Positions 30,489 to 43,296 of a stretch of 64,000 bases of DNA are shown here, piece after piece. The notes below the pieces were generated by a model. That model was not told the origin of the DNA. It saw only the letters and a program-made list of their open reading frames with translations, and did not search any database. Source of the DNA: Epiperipatus broadwayi (lineage: Eukaryota; Onychophora; Udeonychophora; Euonychophora; Peripatidae); contig JAQFVV010006470.1 in the NCBI GenBank assembly GCA_028023455.1, forward strand, positions 186,001-250,000. The letters run 5' to 3'. Position 1 is the first letter of the stretch. The number at the start of each line of letters is the position of its first letter. The position numbers and the translations under genes were made by a program.

Positions 30489-30605
30489 TATTGGATGAGT
30501 AGTCATTAGATAGGAATTTTATGTGCAAGCCTTCTGGCATCCATTGATTATTCTGACTGGCACAGGGTGGCACTACTTTATGGAGAGAGTTTAGCCTTGT
30601 TTAAG

Positions 30606-31645
30606 ATATATACATATTTGGAAAATATTTATTTAGAACATAAAGCATAGAAACATACATTTATTTATAATTCAGTATAACTAAGTTCAAATTTAATTTA
30701 TTATTTATATTATTTATTTATCAATGTAGCTTAAATTTATTAAAATGCTATTTGTCTTCCGATTACATTAATTATTGTTTATTACATATTTGGACAGTCG
30801 TATTTATATCATGACATGGCGCCGTACATTATCTCTTTAAAACATTTGACTTTTTAACATCCTACCTAGTTTAAGAATTTATTAATATAATTCGTCGCAA
30901 CATTTTATTCATTAAATATTTGGCAACCGTAACATGCTGGTTCGATAAATTTGTTTGTATGGTTATAATTTAATAACTTTATATTACCTGGTTATTGATT
31001 TGCATAATCTCATGGTAACATTTATTGTTGTGCGGAATTGTATTTTGATTTGCGCGTGATATTTGTTCCATTGCTTCTCAAGCATTTTTTATAATGATTA
31101 TATTGTAGTCGTTATAATTAATTTTAAATTAAACTTATACATAGAATATTTTTAATAGTTAAAGATAGATTAACTTATTTTTTATAATTTTTTAGACAAA
31201 ATTCTTTGGTAACTATTGTTCATATGGTATTATCTATTTCGAGTGTTATTTTTGCTTCTTCTCTTAGGCCATAATCTATATTGACTGGCAACGATTATGT
31301 CATATGTAATGCTGACCAGGGTCAAAATGCACCTTTCCAATGTGTATGGAAAAGTTGAATGCCACAAATGGCAAAAGACATCTGCTGATACCAAATTTAC
31401 ATAATAAACAAGACTATAACATTAACCATATTAAAGTGCTGTAAATTCTGTAAGAGTTGATTGATTCAGCCCAGGACTTCCTCTGCATCCTCGAACATAT
31501 ATATGAATTTTGCTAAAGGAAGAATACCTCTACTGATCATTCGACTTACTCTAAAACAATATTTATTATAACTATGCTTCCAGAGAGCCTGATTTGGGAC
31601 TTATTCTATAATTATCTTCCAGTCTACACATTTTTAGATAAGGAA
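30606..31645. other. AT-rich DNA without a recognisable gene
   Basis: I see no supported feature. Confidence 0.5.
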
Positions 31646-31649
31646 CCAG

Positions 31650-33300
31650 GGTGATATCTCCCAGTGAGTCAGATGGTTCCATGACATTTCTACTGGATCC
31701 TCATTCCATCACACAATCACTCCCATTTATAAGCCCATTACAGTTCTTCAGTGTACATACCCATATACTACACATAATACCACTTCACCACCTCTATCTG
31801 TGCCTACCTCATATCTCTATCAAACTACATACAATCTAAACCCATGTGAAAAATTATTTTGTAATATTTTATTTATTTTATTACATTTTATTTTATTTAT
31901 TATAGAGTTTAATTATTTTCATTTTTGTAAGTTGATTCCCTACAAAAAAAAAAAGTGTTTTTTTTTTTTTTTTTTCTCATTTTTCTTCAATTTATCTCCT
32001 CTTTTATCACCATTATTGAGTTTTGATTCCCTAAAATATTTTTGATTTATTATATTAACTTTATGTTATTAACTTTAAATATATATATATAAAAACATCT
32101 ACGATTATATTTCATTTATATACTCATTTATTTCATAACTAATGCTAAAAAAAACATTTTATTTTATTTATTCAAGTTTACATTTTTCATTTTGTCTCAT
32201 TATTATATCTCAAAGGAAACCATTTTATTTTTATTTCATTTGTTTATGGTTATTTCCATTCCCATAAACCAAATACAATAATGTTTTACCCTATCTAAAA
32301 GTCCGTCCAGTTAATATAAACCTTAAACCCTCCTTACCTTTGTCAGATGGTACTTTTAAGTTTTTTACATATGTGCTTGGACCAGGAAATCTTGACCTGC
32401 TTCTAGGCCTGGCTTTGTGTTTTAGGCAGTTGATTACTGGATCACATCGAGAATATTGATCACCTCCCTTTTCATAATTTTATGACTCCCTCTGTTTTAT
32501 CATAATTCTTTTTATACAAACTGAAATTCACAAAGTTTATATTTTCTTTTCTTTTAAAAATATTAAATATTTTTTTTTTGGCTTTATATTCTAGCCTCAT
32601 GCTATCGAGTCACTAAGTAACTTGGCCATTCTCTTGACATCTTTCCTTTCAGCACAGATTTTTATTTTTAGTAATTGTTTTACTCTAGCAGGGCTATTCT
32701 TTAAATGTGTATGCATACATGTGTTTTTCTGTTTTATACTGTCAGTATTTACACTATTAATTCCTACTTTACTATTCTCTTCCTTGTTTTTTTAAATTTT
32801 ACTGTTTCTATTTTTTTCTGTGACCTCACTTATATCTATTCATTACACTACATTTTCATTATGTTTTACATCTGACACATATTTATTTTTAGAATCAAGA
32901 ATATCATTTGAGTCAGCAGCATTTTCTGATTGAGGTTTATTTTCCATATTCGAGCTATTTAATTACAGGTACATATTTGTTTTATCCTGTTTATTTTCTT
33001 TTTTGATTTAATTTATCTTTTAACTTCTTTATATTCATTTTCATAGTTTTTATTAGTATTCTTTCTTTTATGCGAGTTATCATTGTTATCTCTCTTAAAT
33101 GTTATATTTGTTTGTTGATCATTTTTGTGAATTTACCAAAATTTTTCTCAAATGATTCCATGATTCTATTTTTTGTGTGGTACTTTCATTCTGTTTTATT
33201 ACATTCATTAATTTTACCTGTTTTAATTAAATAAAGTGTTCAACTAATTAAAAACATTCAGTCCTCTCTGACATAACAATCCCCAATAATAACTTTATTT
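31650..33300 (-). repeat. Duplicated segment, copy 1, with gag-like relic
   Basis: This unit starts with CTCCCAGTGAGTCAGATGG and is followed directly by a second diverged copy that starts with the same block at 33302. On the minus strand, about 33230-32440 holds scattered coiled-coil-like coding remnants (for example ARVKQLLKIKICAERK near 32700) homologous to ARVMKFLKIKICTKRK in copy 2. The coding part has many stops. It looks like part of a retroelement gag with flanking noncoding sequence; no RT was found. Confidence 0.6.
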
Positions 33301-35760
33301 ATCTCCCAGTGAGTCAGATGGATCCAAGATCTTTCTACTGAACCCTCATCCTATCAAACTATTACCCCCATTTACATTCCCATTACAGTTATTAAGTGCA
33401 TATAACCACAGACTACACATAATACTCCTTTCTCGATCTCTATCTACACCTAGCTCCCATGACTCTTTCAAAATAAGCACAATCTACACTCACATGATAT
33501 ATTATTTTGTAATATTTTATTTATTTTACTAAATTTCACTTTATTTATTATAGGGTTTATTCATTTTCATGATAGTAAGTCTATTCTCTACAGAAAAAAA
33601 AATCTCTTATTTTACTTCATTTATATACTCATTTAATTCATAACTAATTCCAAAAAAAACATTTTATTTTATTTATTCAAGTTCATTTTTCACTTTATTT
33701 TATTATTATAGCTCATAAGAAACCGTTTTATTTCATTTATTTATTTTTATTTCCATTCTCATAAACCACGTACAATAATGTTTTGTCCTACCTAAAAGTC
33801 CAGCCAGTTAATATAAACCTTAAACCCTCCATACCTTTGTTAGTCGGTACTGTTGAGTTTGTTATATATGTGTGCAGATCAGGAAATCTTGACCTGATTC
33901 TAGATCAGACTTTATGTTTCAGGCAGTTGATTTCTGGATAATAGCTAGAATATTGATCGTCTCTCTATCTAGTATTTTATTGATCCCTATATCTATTTAG
34001 TTTATTCCAATTCTTTTTATACAAGCTGAAATTCTCAACATTTATATTTTCTTCTTTTTTAAAGATTTTAAATTTATTTCCATATTCTAGCTTCATGCTG
34101 TCAAATACACTATGTAACTTGGCCATTCTCTCAATCTCTTTCCTTTTAGTACATATTTTTATTTTTAGAAATTTCATTACTCTAGCAAGGCTATTATTTA
34201 AATGTGGGTGCATATCTGTATATTTCTGTTTTATACTGTCAGTATTGACAGTATTAATTACTATTGTACTATTCTCATCCTTGCCTTTTAATGTTAATAT
34301 TTCTATTTTTTTTTTTTTTGTTAACTCACTTATATCTATTCATTCCACTCTTTTTTCATTATGTTTTACTTCTGAAACAGATTTATTTTTCGATTCAAGA
34401 TTATCAATTGGATCAGAAATATTTTCTGGTTCAGGTATATTTTCTGTATTTGAGCTATTTAATTATCTGTACGTATTTGCGCTTTCCTATTTATTTTCCT
34501 TTTTATCTAATTTATCTTTCTTTTATGAAAATAAATATTTATTATCATGGTTATTTAGGCATATGCAACAAAATCAGAAGTAACATAAGAAATAGGATAA
34601 AATATGTTAAACTATAACAAAGTATTTTAAAATGTCACAATCATTTGTGCAGATTATACATATAAAATAGTAATATAGAAAAAATACAATTGGAGTGGAT
34701 CAAACAAATCATACAACAAAATTGTGTAAAAGAAATTGGCTAACCAAAATGTATAAAAACAACAATACTATAGTAAATGTTACAACATCTTATAATTCAG
34801 ACAATACGATCGAGGGAAACCCAGTCCCATGGGATGAAGTAAAACAATTATTCAATTGGGAAACAGACCATACACAACTTTTCATCCATTAGAGAGACAC
34901 ACTCGATTTCTTCAGTAAAGAAACCATGCTGAATGAAAGAACCATGTTATTCAGGTGATTACCAGTCAGCAAAATAGTACGGGGACTTGATGAGAGGGCC
35001 ACACAGATGCCAAAAACTAAAATTTTCTAGTAAAAAAAGAAAAATATCTGGGTATCTTCAAATATGTATAATGTGACAAGTTTTTTGTCCGTTTTTTGAA
35101 TTTTCATAATCTTGTTGAGGATGAGCCCAAGGAGGTTGTCAGTATCTTGGCCAAAAATAAGACTACACCTGGTGGTTCAATAAGTAAATAGGATAAAGGT
35201 GAATAATCTTGTGATGGACAAGGTACCATTAGTAATGCTGTTCCTTAAGATTACAAGTGTACATTTTCTCACTGTAATATGGAAAAAATAGCATTATAGT
35301 AGAACTGCAAAAATTACAACTTGAGAGAGATGAAGAATGATTTTATCCTCTCTGAAACATAAAGGGCAAATTGGGTCAATGCTTGAGAAACCTTGATGGT
35401 AGACAAGGAATCTGTTTATTGGAAGAGCACACGATTTACATTGATTAAAAAATCCAGAAATTTAGGTTTAACATCTTTATATTTTTTTCATAGTTTCTAT
35501 TATTTTTCTCTCTTCTATTAAGGTTATCATTGTTACCTGTCTTAAACATTCTATTTAAATATTCAGCATTTCTATGTATTTCTCAAAGTTTTCTTCAAAG
35601 GATTTCATGATTTTATTTTATTTTGTGTTACTTTCCTTCTGTTTCTTTACATTCATTATTGTTAACTTTTTTAATTGAATAAAGTGTGCAACAAATTCAA
35701 AACTCTCCGTTTTCTCTAATGTAACAATCCACAATAATAAATTTATTTATCTCTCTGACT
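33301..35760 (-). repeat. Duplicated segment, copy 2, split by an insertion
   Basis: Parallel to copy 1 from 33302 to about 34535 and again from about 35460 to 35760; the gap is the insertion described separately. The minus strand keeps one open stretch, 34213-33977, with ARVMKFLKIKICTKRKEI and a basic, coiled-coil-like character. An open frame on the plus strand at 34095-34583 is its antisense shadow. The paired arrangement suggests a tandem duplication, or two adjacent copies of one element. Confidence 0.6.
34536..35458 (-). pseudogene. Insertion carrying a LINE C-terminal finger relic
   Basis: The segment interrupts duplicated copy 2. On the minus strand near 35400 it reads a block containing DPICPLCFREDK and ILHL, which resembles the C-terminal zinc finger of LINE ORFs (CPLC-x-RED..H). 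On the plus strand, 34695-34892 is open for 65 codons with no recognised motif. Both insertion edges are approximate. Confidence 0.4.
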
Positions 35761-36259
35761 GTTTTTCTTTTCTCTCCTTTTTATTTACATTGCATATCAC
35801 ACTTCTTTTATTTTATATTTTTAATTATTTCATATTTTAATACCATAATTTGTTTGATTTGGACTATTTCTATTCTCATACTGCTCACCAATTTTATTTT
35901 ATTACTATGCAATTTAGTAAGTAATTTAATTTTCTGTTTCAATCTTTATAATTGTAAATGCTAAATATGCTCGGTCATTTATGACACTTCGTCTCCCATA
36001 TTGAATGACATTTTTTCCAGGTATAAAGAAACTCTCTTTATTAAATGTTCATTATCTTAAATATATTACTTACTATCTTTTAATATTTTGGCTTTAATAT
36101 GTTTTAATATCTATTAATTTCAATACATTTACTTTAATAAGATTATTATATTTATTGCATACCTTTCTTGATAATTATTATTTTACTTCTTTTTGCTTTG
36201 ATGAGCTTAAATTATTATTATCAATCTCAATTTATACTTATTCTTTATTATTGTGTAGG

Positions 36260-37056
36260 GGAACACCATTCTGTTGGACTGTAAGAGGTAACACTTGGCT
36301 GGCTAAGAAGACTACTGTTATCACAACAGTAAATATAGTGTTTGCCTTCGGAAAAAAAGCCTACAAAAATTGGTTCATGCTTCCTAAAATGGAATACTTT
36401 ATCTGACTGGTGAAGTACATTTTTTAAAGCCTGGAGGATAATAACTCAGCTTCTTTCTTTGATAGGCCCAAATCTCTTAACTAAGTCATTAAATTCAGGT
36501 TGGCTAAACTGCTGAGGAGTTAATGACTGCTTGGCATCAGAAGGAAATCCTTCAGATTCTACAACAATTTCCTCATGTATCTTATCAAAATAGACTTCAT
36601 TACCATGTTCACTATTTTTATCCATAGAAAAAATAAACCAAATAAAAACTGGAACTGGGAGAGTCTCAGGGTATGGGGTAGGTCATATTGCTGAAGAAAT
36701 ATTAGGATATGCAATCATATGCTGTTTTTCTTGCCAATGCTTTTTGTATAAATCATACAGAAATAACAGTCACTGCTGTGGTCCTTAGCTTCATGCCAAA
36801 TCATGGGAATACCAAATCATATTCTTTTGTGTTTTACTTTTGTCCAGTCACAAAGCATTTCCTCACAATTTTGAAACATAATCTGAGGAGCACAATTCTT
36901 GTCTTGATTACCAAAAGGAAATTGGAAATTGGCAATATATGCATGCAGCTCAAATGATGAAATATTGCTCCTTTGACATTGAAGTGTGTAACAGCCACAT
37001 ATAAAACAGAAGGTGTCAGGACTATTCTTATATTTATGCCTGCTTGAAGAAGCCAT
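36260..37056 (-). pseudogene. Broken copy of a multicopy Cys-rich invertebrate protein
   Basis: Reading on the minus strand from the ATG at 37056, the first frame gives MASSSRHKYKNSPDTFCFIC, then a second Cys pair region with CEEMLCDWTKVKHKRI, and stops at 36817. The same protein continues in pieces after stops: FGIPMIWHEAKDH and SDCYFC near 36790-36740, LRDLGLSKKEAELLSSRL near 36470-36430 and FFSEGKH near 36350. I recognise this order (Cys-pair N-terminus, FGIPMVW block, RDLGLSK block) as a protein of unknown function that is present in many copies in arthropod and other invertebrate genomes, probably spread by mobile elements. That is from memory and not searched. This copy is inactivated by several stops and frameshifts. 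Confidence 0.55.
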
Positions 37057-37059
37057 GAT

Positions 37060-38150
37060 TCAATCTAAAAACAAAATAAGAGGGTACTTTTACCAGATAA
37101 TATTTTTTTACATTTAAAACAACTAAAATTATGTAAAAGTGATGAATCTAAAACATTAATTGCCCTGTGGTTATGTTCAATCCAAGAGTCATTGCCTTTT
37201 AACTCCAGTTACAAAATCTGTGCATGTCATTAACTTAACAAAATGAAATTAAAATTGCATAAAAACTAGAGCATGCACCAAAAAACGGATTCCAGATTTG
37301 GAATTAGCAATGCAGAAATGTATTGAGAAAGTTTTAAAACCTCATGCAACAGAAAATGGAAAAAAAAATGTTGCCCAGTGTTTTTAATTAAGGTTTTATT
37401 TTTAGCTTTTTTTAAAAAAAGACTGTTAATAAATTTTATTATCTGTCAATCCATATTATTTTTTTTTTGTCAAATAGAAATCAAGTTTATCCACTTGCAC
37501 TTTAATTTTCTTATATACCAACATTTTGTCATTACACACATTCACAGTCCTTTATTTTTTTTCAAACAAATCATATTATCATTCTTTGGTCTCTTTTTAT
37601 ATTCCAAAATGGCCAATTTCCATATAGAATCACACTAAATTTAAGACAAAATAGTTTTTTGATAATTTCATCAACAATAGGTCTATCAGGAGTCATTTCA
37701 AATGAATTTCGTAGACTTACAATTAATTCTAAATTATAACCATCCCAACTACCACCAATTCATTTAGCTCCATGATTTAAAATGTATTTTATGTGGATTT
37801 TATTTATCAAATAAATAAAAAAAAATATTCATCCCAAACACACCATTCATTTAAAATTATTAAATGTTTAATTGCTTTCAAATACCTCCGAAAATCAAAA
37901 AATTATTCCTCTTTACATTTCTTAACTACATCATTTAAAATTACTGATTTAAATTTATCCATATAACTTGTTACTAAATTTATACATTAGGAAATATATA
38001 ACAAAATTTAACAATCCTTAAAAAACTTTGTGTTTAAGCTTAATATTTTTTTATATTGCTCTTACCACTTCTTAACGATACATTAATTCTTAATGTAACT
38101 TAAATCCATTATAGTAAAAAAGGTAATACAAATAAAATGTCCATTAATTA
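37060..38150. other. AT-rich DNA without a recognisable gene
   Basis: I see no supported feature. Confidence 0.5.
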
Positions 38151-38169
38151 AAAAAATATTGTAATAGCC

Positions 38170-38295
38170 ATAACAAAATAAATATAATGTTTGCTTCAGT
38201 AGTGTTTTTTAAAAATTTAGCAGCCAAAGAGGCAGAATAAGGAATTAACTGAAAGTACTTCTGTGGTTTGAAAACTATATGTAATAGTTTATCAT

Positions 38296-38297
<2 letters not shown>
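38170..38297 (+). mobile_element. Penelope-like element 3' terminus fragment (second family)
   Basis: It matches the end of the arm at 18340-18430: the TTAGCAG..AGAGGCAG, AATTAACTGAAAGTACTTCTG and TATGTAATAGTTTATCATTG blocks. It ends directly at a (TA)n tract, as does the related arm at 43280. Confidence 0.6.

Positions 38298-38389
<92 letters not shown>
38298..38389. repeat. (TA)n microsatellite
   Basis: Uninterrupted TA run of about 46 units. Confidence 0.96.
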
Positions 38390-38391
<2 letters not shown>

Positions 38392-41300
38392 CTCATTTCA
38401 AACAGATATATTATTTATCTAAAAAAAAATTTCTTTTAGATATATAGATTTATGTGTGTATTTATTATTATATAGTCTATATAAATAGTTAATGAATAAG
38501 CAGTTGTAGAGAGAGAAGGTAATAATATTTAATGTTGATTTATTGTATTTTCTTCTTAAATAAGGTGTTAAATTATTTAACTATATTTTTGTTAAATAAG
38601 GCAGATCAGAAAGAAAGTGTAAAATAAGATGATCAGATTAGTAGATTAAAAAAAATGTACACGTGCAAAAGAGTGTGAAAGAATGATAATGTCTGTATAA
38701 AAAAGAAAAATACTTTTATACCTATTTCTAATGACTATAGATTGCCAGCTTTATAGTTTGTGTTATCTGTGTCTAAGATTATTTTTATAAAGGGGGTGCT
38801 TTGATGTAATAAAATGTGATTATTAATTTTCTTGTAAAATTGCGACAGACCATCAACTTGTGATCTTTGATCTTTTTTTCAAGATAAGATTTCCAGGTAG
38901 TTCTTTTCTTTGATTAAGATTCACAATATAAATGAATGAAACAATATTTAGTGATGCTCAGTTTTTCATTATTATTAAACTGAGATGTATCAATCAGTCA
39001 GTTTTTTTTAATATGATGAGAGAAGAGATGTAAACTCTGATTTTTTTTTTCAAAAGAGAGTGAGTGATTTTTTTTTACTTTTTAAAAGATGAGGAAGGAG
39101 AAAAATGACTGTTGTTTTAAAGTCAGTATAGACGAAGATGTGCGTATATATAAGTAATTCCCAGCAAGATTAAGATAAAGAAAAAATGGAACAAAATTGA
39201 ATTTATTGGAAGAAGTTATTAACAGTTCTATGAAATGATATTAATATATTTTTCTGTGTATAATATAATGAATTTGCATTGCTAAACCCATTCTTATGCT
39301 TCCTGAAATCCCCATCATGAGTTAGCTCACTAATATGTCTATGGACTCATATACCAATCGAATAGTAGCCAACAAAAAGATTGAGTTTAAAGCCAACCAC
39401 ACAAGCTATTTGAAGTGCTTCTTTTCTGGCTTCTGGTCCATTATAGGCTCATTACCTTTGGATGAAAGAAGAAAAGGAAGGAAGAGGAAAAGAAAATTGT
39501 ATAAAGGCGTTATAACTAGGTTTGATTAAGCTATCAACCAAATTTTTGTTAAAATTTTCTTCATATTCATCTAGAGGGTATACAACAATTTTTTTTTAAA
39601 GTGGGAGAGACAAGCAAATCCACCAGTTCATACTTATCTAAAAGTATTTGAAATAACTCTTTTTGAAATGGTAGAAGCAAGCCAGTCAATGAATTCAGCG
39701 TTATCAAAAGTATCAACAATAAATAATTTTAAAATTGAAGGAATAAGCAAGTCAATTAATTCAAGTTTATTTTGAAAGTATCTGCAAGAACTTTTCTTTT
39801 TTTTTAAATGGAGCAAAGACAAGCAGTCTGAAAATTCAAACTCGGGACATTTATAAGAAGTGAAAGTAATCGGGTAACTATGAACTTTCTTTAACAGATT
39901 TTTTATTATTGCTTATTAAAAGTAAACCTTAATTTATTGTTCAAAGCATTATTTTTTTTCTTTTGATACAGAAACATTAAAGGCTTGTTTATCGATAGTT
40001 ATTTTCAATATCACATAACATAACACAAACGCAGTTTAAATCTTTAAACTTAAATTTTCATTATTTTTTTTTATATTATATATTGTAATATTGAAATGTT
40101 TTTTTTAATTGTTCTTTAGTTGTTATGATAATGAGCAACCTATAAAGATATGCATTTATAATGTTTTTTTTTATCTTGTTGCATATTAAAATTGATATAA
40201 TGTATTTAAATTTCTTTTGCTAAAAGGTTGCAAGAATATTTTTTATATATGTAATTTATGTATTAATCTCTAATAAAGGGGTATACATTTTAGACATACA
40301 TGTTAACATTACCAAATGTGTGCATGTGTAACTGCTTATACAAACAGGTCAAAAGAATAGGTTATACATAATTAGTTTAAATATGAGAAATTATAAAGCA
40401 AGGCTTACATATGAATGGAAGTGAAATAAAACACAAGTTACATATGAAATTTATTTTTATCGTATAATAAGTTAGGAAAGTCTTAAGTAAGCATTCCATG
40501 AAATATATTTTTTTAAATGTCATTTTAAGTCAGCTTATTTTAAAATTTTCCAAAATGACGAACTTGTATATAAAATTTTGTATTAGTTCTATATTGAATT
40601 AATGTAACAATAAGCCATTTATCTAATTAGAAAATTTGATTTTAAAGAAGGAAAGAAGAATAGTATTAATAAAATATAGTTACATATCTTAATTGGTTTC
40701 CGAGTTCTTATTAAAAAGATTGTTGTATTTTTCTTGTCTTAATTATATTGTTGTAAATGATCATCATCATCATCATTCACAGATATTAAGAATCATCATT
40801 CGTAAATATTGAGCAATCACTTGCAAATATTAAGTGCTCGCAAAATGTTAGGTAAACTAGAATGTTGATTTACATTTAGCTATTTAAGGGTTAAGCTTGA
40901 TAATAAACAAGTTTTAATAGTTATGGTTCAATAATAGAAAGCTAAAATTATGTTGTGTCCATGAGTTTTGATCATCCTCATTAAAGATGGATATTGTATT
41001 TTTGATTAAAACACCTTTTAAACATGGTTCTATACATGAGTTATGATTGCCATCATCATTAATAAATTATAATCATTAAATCTAATGTTTAACATAATTA
41101 ATACATTTAGTAAATAAGGATTTGTAGAAAGTTGAATATCATGCACAGAGATTCATGATGATCAGTCATCATCACTAGTATTATTAAATCCTGGTTTTAA
41201 CTATAAAAGTATTTTAGTAAATAAACATAAACTTATAAAAATGCTAGTGAATGTAATAATTAAATCCCAGTTTGAAATGGGATGATTTTAAAAAGTGCTT

Positions 41301-42583
41301 ACAAGTTTATAAAGATAAATTTATTGTTGTGAGTTTATTAATAAGCTATGGCTGGTATCATCTTCACTATTATTATCATTATTATTATTATGAAATTATA
41401 CCATCATCATTATTATCATCATCATTATTACCTTTATATTGTGATAAAAAATCTAGTTAAATGGCCATCACGATGCTTGTTTAGAAGCCATTAATATGAT
41501 TATACTTGTCTGTTCATCAATATACGTAAAATGAGCTAGCAATGTCTATAAGAGTCTTGATCTATATAAATTTTGTGATATGGGGATCTTATGATTTTAT
41601 TGACATGAGTAAGATATGAAAAGGTCATTTTTTTTGTTCATTAGTCATCCAAGTCATGTATAGTAAAAATATACCGAATGAGTTTGAATTCAGTACACTC
41701 TAAACAGATATTTATCTAGATTTAAAACAATCTAGTGGCACTCGTGGGAAAACACATGTACTTAGCTAAACTGAATAAAGAGTGAGTTAATCCCTTTCCA
41801 ACTTAATGATATTAAGTTCATATGATAATTTTATACGTTGTTATAAATAGCACCAGTGTGTGCGTGTGCCCGAAAATGGTTGTATATACATGAAAAGAGG
41901 AATCAGAAGGATTCTTGGTTAAAGGAACCTAGTATTGGAGATAAGCGAAATGCACTCCAGGGATCTCACAGTGGGTAATTTTCTTCAGTTGCTATATTTA
42001 ATATTATTTTATTTGATGACAGTGACCAGTATGTTTTAATGTTCAAATGACTTCCCTAATATCTAAATATCATTAAATCATTAATGATGACAATTTTAAT
42101 TTTGCTATTTTATGTGTTGAGAATTGAGATGTTAGTTATTTCATTATTATTAGCGGGCCAGAATTAATGTTTGAGATAGTTGCAATCAGGCTATAATGTT
42201 ATATTTAACTAATTTGAAATAGACACCCAGATAGAGCATGATATGCATATATTCTTATTTATATGTTAGCATCATCCTTATTTAATTATAAATTGTATTT
42301 TAGCTAACACAGTGAATTCATTTCTCATTTAATTTACTCGGTTACAAATGATGAACCGCTGGAGCATATCATTATCCTGTTTAGTGTTTAGTTATTGAAT
42401 TATAGCAACTATCATTTTATCACTTATCTATCCATTTGTTATTATATCTGTTACAAAATTTGCTTAATGTTCAAATGACAGATTATAAACATCATATTAT
42501 AAGCATATTTTAAATATATTATAATAATTAATAATTTCGTCTATCGTCTATATTTATCTATCAATATGGGTAGTTCTTTATAT
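38390..42583. other. 4.2 kb AT-rich segment between two TA tracts, no gene
   Basis: I find no coding region. The segment begins TGACTC directly after (TA)n and ends ATGTTACA directly before ATATATATA. Its length is close to that of the 4248-bp solo LTR, and it holds TATA-like and AATAAA-like sites, but I could not align its landmarks to that LTR. A different solo LTR is possible. Confidence 0.3.
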
Positions 42584-42656
42584 GTTACAATATATATATA
42601 GTCTACTAAATAAAAAGTATTAACATATATATAGTCTACTAAATAAAAAGTATTTA
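42584..42656 (+). repeat. Short tandem duplication
   Basis: ATATATATAGTCTACTAAAT plus an AAAAAGTATT block occurs twice in tandem, about 34 bp apart. Confidence 0.85.
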
Positions 42657-42714
42657 ACACCATTACAAATTATAAATATAATGGTAATTAATTATTATAT
42701 ACAGTCTTTTCATT

Positions 42715-43280
42715 CAACTGGTGTCAAATTCAAAAACATAAGGAAGCAAATGTCATCAATTCAAATTTCATGAATCTCAAATTTTCATCTTAATACCTTG
42801 TTTATTAATTATATTCATTTTACTTTTATTTATTAAAATTGACTCACTAATTTTTGTTTTATTATGGTTTCTCTCTTCATGAAAAATCTTAACACTTTCA
42901 ATATCAAACTTAAAGTTATATTTACATGTAAATATAAATATCTATATGTAAATATAAATATGTCTATATATAAATCTTTACATGTAAATACAACTTGACT
43001 GCTTCAGTTGTCTTGGATCATGAAATAAAATGTAAATATAAATATAAGTTTGATATTGAAAGTTTTTAAGATTCTTGATGAAGAAAGAAATCTTAATATA
43101 AGATAAAATCTGGAGACAATTTTAATAAATAAAAAGAACATTTATTATTCATGGGATTTGATTTGATGATGTTTGATTCTGTTATGTTATTTGAATTTAA
43201 TATCAGTTGAAGAAAGTTAAACAGTATCTAATAGTATTTCTGCAGATTGAAAGACTGCATATAACAGTTGATTGCTGTCA
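42715..43280. mobile_element. Palindromic pair of Penelope-like 3' ends (second family)
   Basis: The left arm (about 42715-42930, minus) and right arm (about 43020-43280, plus) are imperfect mirror images and match the PLE ends at 15540-15715 and 18130-18400. Shared blocks include TTATGGTTTCTCTCTTCATG on the left and ATTCATGGGATTTGATTTGA on the right. The spacer contains small repeats of ATGTAAATATAAATAT. The right arm ends at a (TA)n tract. No intact coding region. Confidence 0.65.
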
Positions 43281-43296
43281 TATATATATATATATA

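Larger units (their letters stand above)
29481..30605. repeat. Three-unit hammerhead repeat, family B (two minus, one plus)
   Basis: Unit 1 (about 29481-29940) and unit 2 (about 29941-30248) are direct copies on the minus strand; their hammerhead cleavage positions are 446 bp apart. Unit 3 (about 30249-30605) is an inverted copy on the plus strand. Units 2 and 3 form a large palindrome. Each unit has the order: CCACCAAAATG..., a TATATAAGC box, TTAAGTGGAGATAAAAGG, GATCCTAAGAT, then the hammerhead and a tail ending in CTCTCC. No ORF. The structure is retrozyme-like; a truncated PLE-derived terminus is the alternative. Confidence 0.7.

Noticed and set aside
34095-34617. Hydrophobic, membrane-protein-like frames on the plus strand
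   Set aside because: They are antisense to a Lys/Glu/Asn-rich gag-like relic. Reverse complements of such codons give Phe, Leu, Ser and Ile runs.
40750-41440. Clusters of ATCATC triplets as a possible CRISPR-like or satellite array
   Set aside because: Short impure runs without regular spacers; ordinary low-complexity DNA in a eukaryotic genome.
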